From a bacterium (GTDB lineage Bacteria; Myxococcota_A; UBA9160; UBA6930), in the NCBI GenBank assembly GCA_024226235.1, contig JAAELW010000021.1, forward strand, positions 1 through 37,604: 37,604 nt of DNA, read 5' to 3'. The notes beneath the pieces were generated by a model. That model was not told the origin of the DNA, did no database searches, and was given only the letters and a program-made list of their open reading frames with translations. Made by a program: the position numbers and the translations under genes. The first letter of the stretch is position 1; each line of letters opens with the position of its first letter. Below, one piece after another: positions 7,825 to 15,900 of this stretch.

Positions 7825-8825
7825 CCTCCTACGTTCATGGTTTTGGCCACTATCATCCCGAGAACGAGATTTCGAACGACTTTCTCGAAGGTCTCGATAT
7901 CGGAACCAACGATGAGTGGATCATCGAGCGCGTGGGCATCCGCTCGCGCCGCACGGTATTGCCGCTCGACTACATCCGAGAGACGCATAACAGGGACGTG
8001 CGTGAATCCTTCGAGGTGGCAGACATTTCCAACCATGGAATGGGCGCTGCTGCCGCACGGATGGCGATCGAGCGCGCCGGTCTCCTGCCCGAGCAGATCG
8101 GCATGGTGTTCTCGGGTAGCTCCTGCCCCGACCATGTAACCCCCGCCGAGGCCGCTCTGGTGGCAAGGGAGCTAGGTATCGAGGTGCCGGTCTTCGATGT
8201 GAACTCCGCCTGCACGAGTTTCATGGCGCAGATCTATCTGGTTGCTTCGATGCGTCCCGAGACCCTTCCCGACTACATTCTCCTGGTCGCCAGTGAGTCG
8301 CTTACCAAGACTGTGGACTACACGGATCGTGCGAGTGCTGTCCTGTTTGGCGATGGCGCTGCGGCAGCCGTGGTTTCGCCTCGAATTCCGGGGCGAGCCG
8401 TTCTGCTCGGTGCGGCCATGGATTCGAATCCGGGCCAGGCCGAGAAGGTCGTGATCCCTCGTGCCGGCTATTTCGCGCAGGATGGTCGGGCCGTGCAGAT
8501 GTTCGCGATCAAGAAGACTCGCGCCGGAGTCGATCGCCTGCGAGCCGAGTTCCCCGACGAAGGCCGAAGTTTCCATTTCGCTGGCCACCAGGCCAACATG
8601 CGAGTGCTCGAGCAGGTCATTCATCGTTGCGGCATCCCGGAGGAGCTGCACCATCACAATGTCGAGCTGCGCGGAAACACCGGCTCGGCGAGCTGCCCGT
8701 CGGCCGTCTCGATGAGCTGGGAAAAATTCGGACCGCGGGATGACGTCGCCATGGTGGCGGTCGGTGGCGGCCTCAGCTGGGGCCACGCCCTTCTGCGTTT
8801 TGGTTCCACAGGAGCTGCATCGTGA
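7821..8825 (+). CDS. Beta-ketoacyl-ACP synthase III (KASIII/FabH-like)
   Basis: A 334-residue thiolase-fold condensing enzyme that would prime chain synthesis by joining an acyl-CoA starter to malonyl-ACP. The full KASIII triad is present: Cys131 (NSACTSF), His256 (AGHQANMRV) and Asn286 (RGNTGSAS). The GTG start overlaps the enoyl reductase stop (GTGA), with GGAGGGA six bases upstream. The end overlaps the next gene by four bases, which suggests translational coupling. The starter unit cannot be told from sequence. Its place inside an operon with all other elongation enzymes supports a dedicated primer for this pathway. Confidence 0.92.
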   Translation: MTSYVHGFGHYHPENEISNDFLEGLDIGTNDEWIIERVGIRSRRTVLPLDYIRETHNRDVRESFEVADISNHGMGAAAARMAIERAGLLPEQIGMVFSGSSCPDHVTPAEAALVARELGIEVPVFDVNSACTSFMAQIYLVASMRPETLPDYILLVASESLTKTVDYTDRASAVLFGDGAAAAVVSPRIPGRAVLLGAAMDSNPGQAEKVVIPRAGYFAQDGRAVQMFAIKKTRAGVDRLRAEFPDEGRSFHFAGHQANMRVLEQVIHRCGIPEELHHHNVELRGNTGSASCPSAVSMSWEKFGPRDDVAMVAVGGGLSWGHALLRFGSTGAAS

Positions 8826-9553
8826 GCGACGGGACGAAAATTGCGTTGGTGACCGGAGCCGGCACCGGAATCGGTGCGGCTTGTGCCCGCGCACTGGCCG
8901 ATGAAGGTTTTCGCGTAGCCGTTCACTATCGCTCGAGCGAGGTCCAGGCGAAGGAGGTGGCGGAGCAGCTTCCCGACGCCTTCACGTTGCGCGCCGACAT
9001 CACGGATCCCGATGAGGTGGACGCGCTTCTGGCCGAGCTGAAAGAGAGGGCCGGACGCCTCGACGTACTGGTGAACAACGCCGGTTACAACCGCAACGGG
9101 CCGATGGCCTCGATGAAGATCGACGACTACGATGCGGTCGCTGCAGTCGCACGGGGCACCTGGTACCTCACGAAACGTGTGATTCGCCGCTTCATGCTTC
9201 GCCAGAAATCCGGGCGCATCATCAGCATCACGAGTGTGGTGGGGCATACGGGAAACCGTGGCCAGTCGGTCTACACGATGGTGAAGGCAGGCCTCGACGC
9301 GATGACGAAGTCCCTCGCCCAGGAGCTCGCGGGTCGCCCGATCCTGGTCAACTCGGTGGCCCCGGGTTTCATCGCCACCGAGATGACTGAGGAGCTTCCG
9401 GAGGCGATCCGCCAGGGGATCCTCGACAAGATCCCCCAGGGGAGGATGGGTACTCCAGAAGAGGTCGCGGACGCAGTCGCCTGGCTCGCCACCCGCGCGA
9501 GCTATGTGAATGGAAGCGTGCTCCACGTGAACGGGGGCATGTATGGCGGATAA
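8822..9553 (+). CDS. FabG-like 3-oxoacyl-ACP reductase lacking the tetrad Asn
   Basis: A 243-residue SDR predicted to reduce the 3-ketoacyl-ACP. It has TGAGTGIG (11-18), NNAG (85-88), Ser138, Tyr151 and Lys155 (YTMVK), and a C-terminus HVNGGMYGG very close to FabG. It aligns with E. coli FabG without gaps in the core, yet the conserved active-site Asn (E. coli Asn110) is Val109 here (AAVARGTWYLTK). That Asn maintains the proton relay in FabG, so activity may be altered. The GTG start overlaps the KASIII stop by four bases, and AGGAG lies seven bases upstream. Confidence 0.9.
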   Translation: MSDGTKIALVTGAGTGIGAACARALADEGFRVAVHYRSSEVQAKEVAEQLPDAFTLRADITDPDEVDALLAELKERAGRLDVLVNNAGYNRNGPMASMKIDDYDAVAAVARGTWYLTKRVIRRFMLRQKSGRIISITSVVGHTGNRGQSVYTMVKAGLDAMTKSLAQELAGRPILVNSVAPGFIATEMTEELPEAIRQGILDKIPQGRMGTPEEVADAVAWLATRASYVNGSVLHVNGGMYGG

Positions 9554-10007
9554 GCGGATCCTCACACCCGATGAGGCACTGCAGCTGGTCCCTCAGCAAC
9601 CCCCCTTCCGTTTCATCGACGAGATCCTCGAAATGGACGACGAGCACATCCTCGCCTCCTACCGCTGGGATCCGGCTTCGGATTTCTATCGGGGGCACTT
9701 TCCCGACAACCCGGTGACGCCGGGCGTGATCATGATCGAGTCGATGGCTCAATGCGGAATGGTCCCGCTGGCCCTCTATCTCACCTACAAGGAGTTCGGA
9801 GACTCCGAGGCTCAGAAGTTCCAGACGATCTTCACCGAGTGCAACGTAGAATTTACAGGAATGGCACGTCCCGGGGATCGCGTGCACACGCTGACCAAGC
9901 GAGTCTACTGGCGACGCAAGAAGCTGAAGGCCGACGTCGAGATGCGACTCGAGGACGGGAAGGTGATCTGTGCGGGTCAGCTAGCGGGCATCGGAGTGAT
10001 GAAATGA
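9543..10007 (+). CDS. FabZ-like 3-hydroxyacyl-ACP dehydratase (hot-dog fold)
   Basis: A 154-residue hot-dog protein that would dehydrate 3-hydroxyacyl-ACP to the trans-2-enoyl form. It holds the FabZ active site: His52 in GHFPDNPVTPG and Glu66 in IESMAQCG. The N-terminus has the substrate-tunnel motif PPFRFIDEILE. Length matches FabZ (about 150). It overlaps the fabG-like gene by 11 bases and the next KAS gene by four (ATGA). Glu66 agrees with FabZ rather than with the Asp of FabA, so isomerisation to a 3-enoyl product is not expected. Confidence 0.92.
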   Translation: MADKRILTPDEALQLVPQQPPFRFIDEILEMDDEHILASYRWDPASDFYRGHFPDNPVTPGVIMIESMAQCGMVPLALYLTYKEFGDSEAQKFQTIFTECNVEFTGMARPGDRVHTLTKRVYWRRKKLKADVEMRLEDGKVICAGQLAGIGVMK

Positions 10008-11287
10008 CCAATCCGCATCGCGTTGTCGTGACCGGCCTGGGCGTGATCGCACCCAACGGCAATGGCGCCAGGGAATTCGAGCTGGCCCTGCGCAAGGGCA
10101 AGAGCGGACTTCGGATCGATGAGACGATGCTGGAGGCAAAGCTGGCCTGTCACGTATCCGGTGTTCCGGAGGGCATCGACCAGCTGATCGAGGCGAGCTT
10201 CGATCAGGAACTCCAGATGTCGATGAACAGCTCCCACCGTTTCGCGGCGTTGGCATCGATCGAGGCCTGGCAGGATGCGGGTCTGGTCGTCCCCGATGTC
10301 TCCGACGACGAGGTCCATTGGGATACCGGCGCGGTGATCGGTACCGGCGTGGGTGGGATCGATACGATGGCCGAGCGGGTGGTTCCTCTCGTAAACGCGG
10401 GCAAGGTGCGGCGCATCGGCTCGACCGGGGTCGAGCAGGTGATGGGCAGTGGTGTGTCTGCTCGGGTTTCAGGCATCCTGGCCCTGGGCAACGCGGTGAC
10501 GACGAATTCGACTGCATGCGCGACTGGTGTCGAGGCGATCGTCATGGGAGCCGATCGTGTTCGCCGCGGTCTCGCAACGCGGATGGTATGCGGCGGTGTC
10601 GAAGGGGCGAGCGTCTACATCTGGGCTGGTTTCGATGCGATGCGCGTCCTGTGCCGCGGCTTCAACGACGAACCCGAAAAGGCATCGCGACCGATGAGCG
10701 CTTCTGCTGGCGGCTTCATTCCCGGCTCGGGAGCGGGGATCGTCGTGCTCGAGAGCCTCGAAAGCGCAGAACAGCGCGGTGCCACCATCCATGCCGAGGT
10801 ATTGGGCGGCGCCACCAATTGCGGTGGCCACCGCATGGGGGGCAGCATGACGTCGCCCAACCCGGAGAGCGTGCGCCGCTGCATCCGTGCGGCTCTCGAT
10901 GACGGCGGGGTCGCACCCGAGGAGGTCGACGCGATCAGTGGCCATCTGACCGCTACTGGGGCCGATTCACGAGAAGTCGGCTGTTGGGCGACTGCGCTCG
11001 AGCGGGAGCCCAGCGCGCTGCCGACCATCACGTCGACGAAGTCGATGATCGGACACGCCCTGGGTGCAGCGGGAGCGATCGAGTCCGTCGCCGCGATCCA
11101 GATGGTTCGCGATGGCTTCGTGCACGCGTCGATCAATTGTGAAGACGTGCATCCGGAGATCGCACCCTACGCGGCCTCGATTCCCCACGAGACGGTCGAG
11201 GCTGCCGATCTGCGAACGATGGTCAAGGCGGGCTTTGGATTCGGTGACGTGAACGCAGCACTCGTGCTGCGTCGTTACTCGAGCTGA
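10004..11287 (+). CDS. Beta-ketoacyl-ACP synthase, KASI/II (FabF) type, divergent
   Basis: A 427-residue elongating condensing enzyme with the Cys-His-His triad of FabB/FabF: Cys172 (STACATG), His314 (ISGHLTATG) and His351 (TKSMIGHALGAAGA, with Lys346). The start is the ATG that forms ATGA with the fabZ-like stop; reading further upstream in this frame would run through the dehydratase gene. Several usually fixed stretches are altered. The gating loop region RDGFVxGEGAG is SAGGFIPGSGAG, NAHGTST is ISGHLTATG, and GFGGTN is GFGDVN. All catalytic residues remain, so it should be active but belongs to a divergent clade, perhaps with a special chain length. There is no partner chain-length-factor gene, which argues against an aromatic type II polyketide system. 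Confidence 0.9.
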   Translation: MTNPHRVVVTGLGVIAPNGNGAREFELALRKGKSGLRIDETMLEAKLACHVSGVPEGIDQLIEASFDQELQMSMNSSHRFAALASIEAWQDAGLVVPDVSDDEVHWDTGAVIGTGVGGIDTMAERVVPLVNAGKVRRIGSTGVEQVMGSGVSARVSGILALGNAVTTNSTACATGVEAIVMGADRVRRGLATRMVCGGVEGASVYIWAGFDAMRVLCRGFNDEPEKASRPMSASAGGFIPGSGAGIVVLESLESAEQRGATIHAEVLGGATNCGGHRMGGSMTSPNPESVRRCIRAALDDGGVAPEEVDAISGHLTATGADSREVGCWATALEREPSALPTITSTKSMIGHALGAAGAIESVAAIQMVRDGFVHASINCEDVHPEIAPYAASIPHETVEAADLRTMVKAGFGFGDVNAALVLRRYSS

Positions 11288-11315
11288 ACCAGAAGAAGAG
11301 AACAAGGAGAGAACG

Positions 11316-11561
11316 ATGGAGACGACTGAAATTCAAGAGCGCGTAGTGAAGATCCTGACACCCTACGTCAAAGATCAGGAAGCGCTGACGAAGGTGTCTG
11401 CGAGCACCAACATCCTGGAAGATCTGAAAGTCAATTCGGCCCGCCTGGTCGATGTCGTGCTGGCTTTCGAGGATGAATTCGATATCGAGATTGCAGACGA
11501 GGATGTCGATGTGGTCAACACCGTCGGCGACTGCGTCGGATTGATCTCCGAAAAGCTCTGA
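11316..11561 (+). CDS. Acyl carrier protein with atypical NSA phosphopantetheine motif
   Basis: An 81-residue acidic protein, the usual length of an acyl carrier protein. It starts at ATG after AGGAGA. Ser41 in LKVNSARLVDVVLAFEDEF takes the place of the Ser in the normal LGADSLDTVEL motif, so it is the expected phosphopantetheine site; Asp and Leu around it are replaced by Asn and Ala. The helices before and after fit the four-helix ACP fold. It would carry the growing chain between the enzymes encoded on both sides. A dedicated phosphopantetheinyl transferase lies two genes downstream, which may match the changed motif. Confidence 0.9.
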   Translation: METTEIQERVVKILTPYVKDQEALTKVSASTNILEDLKVNSARLVDVVLAFEDEFDIEIADEDVDVVNTVGDCVGLISEKL

Positions 11562-11572
11562 ACGACCCATCC

Positions 11573-12325
11573 GTGGCAAACCTGCTCCAGGCGAGCGATC
11601 GCCGTGCGCTGTTGACCCAGCTGGGGATCAGTCGGGGGCTTTCGCTCCTCTGGATCCCCGTGTTCACCGGGATCATGGTCTTCGTGATGCGGTGGCGTCT
11701 GGTCGGAGCAGAGCGCGTGCGGCAGGAGTACGCCAAGCTCCGCACCGAGTCGGATGCGCCGGTGCTCGTGTGTGCAAACCACCTGACCATGCTCGACTCC
11801 TTTGCGATCAGCTGGGCACTGGGCGGAATGTCCGTATTCCTGCGCCACTTCGAGTGGCTGCCATGGAATACGCCCGAGGAGGCGAATTTCGCATCTACGA
11901 GGTGGAAGAGGATTCTCGTCTACCTGCTGAAATGCGTTCCCTTGAAACGCGGATCGAATCGAGCGGACATTGCGAAGACGCTCGACAAAGTAGGCTTTCT
12001 GCTCACCCGGGGAGAATCGGTGCTGATCTTCCCCGAGGGCGGACGCAGTCGGACTGGACGAGTCGATCGGGAGTCGGCCGCGTACGGTGTGGGTCGATTG
12101 GTGAGTTCCATACCAGGATGCCGTGTCTTCTGTGTCTACCTGCGGGGCCGCAAGCAGGAGAGCTGGACCAATTCCCCCCGTCCGGGCGACGTCTTCGACG
12201 TCTACAGCACCGTGCTCGAACCGAAAACGGATCACGAGGGTTTGCGAGGTTCCGTCGAGATCGCCAATCAGATCGTTGGGCGTCTGGCGGAAATGGAAGC
12301 GAGGCACTTCGATGATCGGCAATGA
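11573..12325 (+). CDS. PlsC-like 1-acylglycerol-phosphate acyltransferase family protein
   Basis: A 250-residue membrane-bound acyltransferase of the LPLAT/AGPAT family. It has the catalytic His70-x4-Asp75 (NHLTMLD) and the acceptor-phosphate motif FPEGGRSRTG (about 155-164). A hydrophobic segment near 22-40 would anchor it to the inner membrane. GTG start 11 bases after the ACP stop. Such enzymes move acyl groups from ACP or CoA to a hydroxyl acceptor, classically lysophosphatidic acid. Its place directly after the ACP suggests that it unloads the product of this synthase into a lipid; the true acceptor is unknown. Confidence 0.85.
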   Translation: MANLLQASDRRALLTQLGISRGLSLLWIPVFTGIMVFVMRWRLVGAERVRQEYAKLRTESDAPVLVCANHLTMLDSFAISWALGGMSVFLRHFEWLPWNTPEEANFASTRWKRILVYLLKCVPLKRGSNRADIAKTLDKVGFLLTRGESVLIFPEGGRSRTGRVDRESAAYGVGRLVSSIPGCRVFCVYLRGRKQESWTNSPRPGDVFDVYSTVLEPKTDHEGLRGSVEIANQIVGRLAEMEARHFDDRQ

Positions 12326-12929
12326 CGTCGTCGATCTCGGAGATCCGGAAGCCCAGCCGGCGGGGCGCCATCCGCGCTGGGATGCACGGGTATTTTCGGC
12401 GTTGGAGCTCGACGCACTTCGCAAGAGCGGCGCGCCGGATCGACTGCGCTGGATCTTCTGGGCGGCCAAGGAAGCGGCCTACAAGGTGGCCCGAAAACTC
12501 GATCGGCGAACCGTGTTCTCACCGCCGCGTTTCGAGGTGCAGCTGGACGCCACACTGCGGGGACACGTGAGCTACCCCGGTGGGACCCTCCCCGTGATGG
12601 TCGATGAAGCGAGGAATCGGCTCCATGCCATCGCCAGTGACGAAGAGCCTGGCAAGAGCGAAATGCTCGTTCAGGTCGTTGCCTGGGATGGTGATGCCGA
12701 ACTGGCCAGCAAGGCCCTGCGAGCTCGGGTTCGTCGCGAACTGGCCACCCATTTCGAGCTGTCGGCTGAGGATCTCGAGATTGATCGCATCGGTCGGATT
12801 CCCGTGGTCCTAGCTGCTGGCCGCCCCGTGGACGTCGACCTCTCCCTCTCTCACCACGGAGGATTCGTCGCCTTCGCCTGCGATCTCAGAGAGGGAGCGG
12901 GCGACTGGTGGAGCGATATCCGGCCGTGA
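12312..12929 (+). CDS. 4'-phosphopantetheinyl transferase (AcpS/Sfp superfamily)
   Basis: A 205-residue enzyme that would transfer phosphopantetheine from CoA to the Ser of the nearby ACP. Superfamily motifs are GNDVVDL (3-9, magnesium-binding Asp5) and WAAKEAAYK (50-58, Glu54), with a late SLSHHGGFVAFA segment. Length is between AcpS (about 120) and Sfp (about 230). Start ATG 12312 lies 14 bases inside the acyltransferase gene, and GAAGCGAGG is nearby upstream. The overlap on both sides suggests strict coupling in the operon. Having its own PPTase supports the idea that the ACP is not served by the housekeeping enzyme. Confidence 0.87.
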   Translation: MIGNDVVDLGDPEAQPAGRHPRWDARVFSALELDALRKSGAPDRLRWIFWAAKEAAYKVARKLDRRTVFSPPRFEVQLDATLRGHVSYPGGTLPVMVDEARNRLHAIASDEEPGKSEMLVQVVAWDGDAELASKALRARVRRELATHFELSAEDLEIDRIGRIPVVLAAGRPVDVDLSLSHHGGFVAFACDLREGAGDWWSDIRP

Positions 12930-15900
12930 ACCGATTCGATCCCGTCACCCGGATCGCCATCGTGAATCGCGGCGAGGCGGCGATGCGTTGCATTCGCGCC
13001 ATCAAGGCATTGCGCAGCGAAGAGGGCTCGGACCTGTGCGCCATTGCCCTCTACACCGAGATCGATCGGGATGCTCCGTTCGTGCGGCATGCAGACGACG
13101 CCTTGCTTCTGCCCTCGCCGAACGGTGAGGTTGCGGCCTACCTGGATCACGATGGGCTGATCGCGGCATTACGCAAGGTGAAGGCCGATGCGGTGTGGCC
13201 GGGCTGGGGCTTCGTTGCTGAAGATGCGAGCTTCGTCGAGCGACTCGCTTCCGAGAACATCAAGTTCCTGGGCCCCGATGCCGCAGCCATGCGCGCTCTA
13301 GGGGACAAGATCGGCTCGAAACACCTGGCCGAGGAGGCGGGTGTCCCGGTCACCGCGTGGAGCGGATGTGAACTCGAGTCGCTCGAAGATGCGGAGAGGC
13401 ACGCGAAACGCGTGGGCTATCCGCTGGTGATCAAGGCCTCTGCGGGCGGGGGTGGACGGGGCATTCGCGTCGTCGACACGCCAGATACGCTGGCCGAAGC
13501 CTACCGCTCTGCAGGCGCTGAGGCTGGAAGCGCGTTTGGTGACGAACGGCTCTTTCTGGAAAAGAAGGTCGAAGGAGGCCGACACATCGAGGTCCAGATC
13601 GCCGCCGACCGCGATGGAGTGGTGCGAGCGATCGGGTGTCGCGATTGCTCCGTCCAGCGTCGCCACCAGAAGGTGATCGAGGAGGGGCCGCCGCCTCACC
13701 TCGAGGACGCGGAAGTCCTACGGCTCGAGGCCTACGCAGTACAGATGGCCGAAGTCGCAGGCTACGTCGGAGTCGGCACAGTCGAGTTCCTCATTTCTGA
13801 TGACGGCTTCTTCTTCCTCGAGATGAACCCCCGTCTGCAGGTGGAGCACGGCATCACCGAGGAGATCGCCGGTGTCGATCTGGTGCAGACCCAGATCCGC
13901 ATCGCTCGCGGTGAGACCATCGCGGAGCTCGAGATCCAGAAACGCGGCGCGGCGATCGAAGCGCGGGTCTGCGCCGAAGATCCGGATGCGGGATTCCTCC
14001 CGGCGCCTGGGCGCATCGCGCGTTTCGATCCGGCGCTCGGGCCGCGAGTTCGTCTGGATTCCGGGGTCGCTGCAGGAAGTGAGGTGCCCTCTTCCTTCGA
14101 TTCCCTGGTCGCAAAGGTGATCGCGACCGGTGACACGCGCGAGGAGGCACGCGCCCGGTTGGTCTCGGCGCTCCTGGACTTCGATCTCGTGATCGAGGGT
14201 GGGACGACCAACAAGGGCTACCTGCTCGATATCCTGGAGCACGCGGACTTCCGCGCCGGCGGCGTCGATACCACCTGGCTCGATCGACTCGGAGCCGACC
14301 AGGCTGAGCGCGAGTACGCCGATGTCGCGTTGCTGGCTGCATCGATCCTCTCCTATCAGCGTCATCGTGCTCTCGTGAGGCTCAACTTCTTCTCCGATCC
14401 GGGCAATATGACTCGTAGTCGGCTGGGGGCACCCCAGGGTCAAGAGATCGATCTCAATCACAACGGGGATCAATATCGGTTGGAGGTGTATGCGACCGGC
14501 GGTTGGCGCTACCGGGTGCATCTCGAGGGTCGCGTGCTTACCGCGAAGCTCCGCGAGGAAGGCGAGCACGCGGCTCGCCTGGAGATCGAAAACCGCACCT
14601 ACCGGTTGCTCTACGACGTGACCGAGGCCGGTCTTCGCGTCGAGGTCGAGGGACGCAGCCATCGCTTCGACTCACAGACTGCTGGCCAGGTACGCGCCGC
14701 CGCCCCTGCGATGGTCGTTGCGGTGCATGTCGAGCCCGGCGATAGCGTGATCTCGGGTCAACCGTTGGGCCTGCTCGAGGCGATGAAGATGGAGGTGGCC
14801 TTCGAGGCCCCGGTTTCCGGTGTGGTCAGTGAGGTGCGTGTTCGCAAGGGCGAGCAGGTGGCAGCCGGCGATGTGATCGTCGTGATCGACGTCTCTTCTG
14901 AGAACGGCCGCAAGGATCACGAGACCCGCCGAATCGTATTCGAGGAGCTGTCGGATCCATTGGAGCCGTTGTTCTCGGTCGACGACGAGGCAGAGGAGCG
15001 ACTCGGTCGGCCCGATCTGGTGGCTGCGGACCAGATGCCTCGTGCGATTCGCCGTGATGCAATCGAAGCGGTGCGGGACGAGGTCAGGCGCGTGCTTCTC
15101 GGCTACGACGCGAACCCCGAGCGCGCTGATCGGTTGGCTGTATTCCTCGAGGCACCGCTTCCGGAGGAGCTTTCAGAGGGTTTCCGTTGGGAACTGGCCG
15201 AGCTTCGGCATGAACTCGTTTCGTTCGCAGACGTGGCGATCCTCTTCATCCGCTCTCCAGCTGCATCCATATCAGGAGTGGAAGGGCCGTCGAATGCAGC
15301 CCGGCTGCGCATGTTCATTCGGCGTTTGCGAGCTTCTGGTGCGGGACTGACCGAGGTCTACCTCGACCGCGTGCGGCAGGCGCTGGCCCACTACGGTGTC
15401 AAAGGCCTGGAGCCGTCGGATGCTCTCGAGCGGGCGGTACTGCGACTGATGGCGAGTCAGCTTGCGCCGGAGCGTCGCGATCGTCTGGTGTTGGCCATGT
15501 TGCGTCGCGTCGGCCAGCTCGCCCAGGCCGGCGTACATCTGGGAGATGACAAAGCACTCGCGCTGGCGCTGGACGCCATCGCCGGTATGCGCGGCTTCGT
15601 CTCCCATGCGGTTGCGGATGCTGCCACGTTGGCTCGCTACCAGCTCTTCGAACGACCGGATATCGAGCGGCTCGCAGAAAGCACCACCAAAGAGGTGAAG
15701 ACCTGGCTCGAGGCCGCTGAGTCTGCACCTACGGCACCCCCGGAGGGTGTGCTCTTCCACCTGGCCGATGCGCCACGGGTGGTCTTCGACCGGGTGGGTC
15801 GCTGGCTCGACGATCCGGACCGCCGTCGCCGATCGATCGCGCTGGCCAGCCATCTCCGTCGCATCTATTCCCCGGCAGCGCCACTTGCCCAGGCCTCCCA

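Noticed and set aside
6868-12929. Aryl polyene, ladderane or aromatic type II polyketide cluster
   Set aside because: An enoyl reductase is present, and there is no aryl-CoA ligase, ammonia lyase, chain-length factor, cyclase or thioesterase. The gene set fits full reduction and lipid transfer better.
13718-14662. Long open frame of 314 codons on the minus strand inside the carboxylase gene
   Set aside because: It is antisense to the highly conserved biotin carboxylase and BCCP regions, shows no family motif, and such shadows are common in GC-rich DNA.
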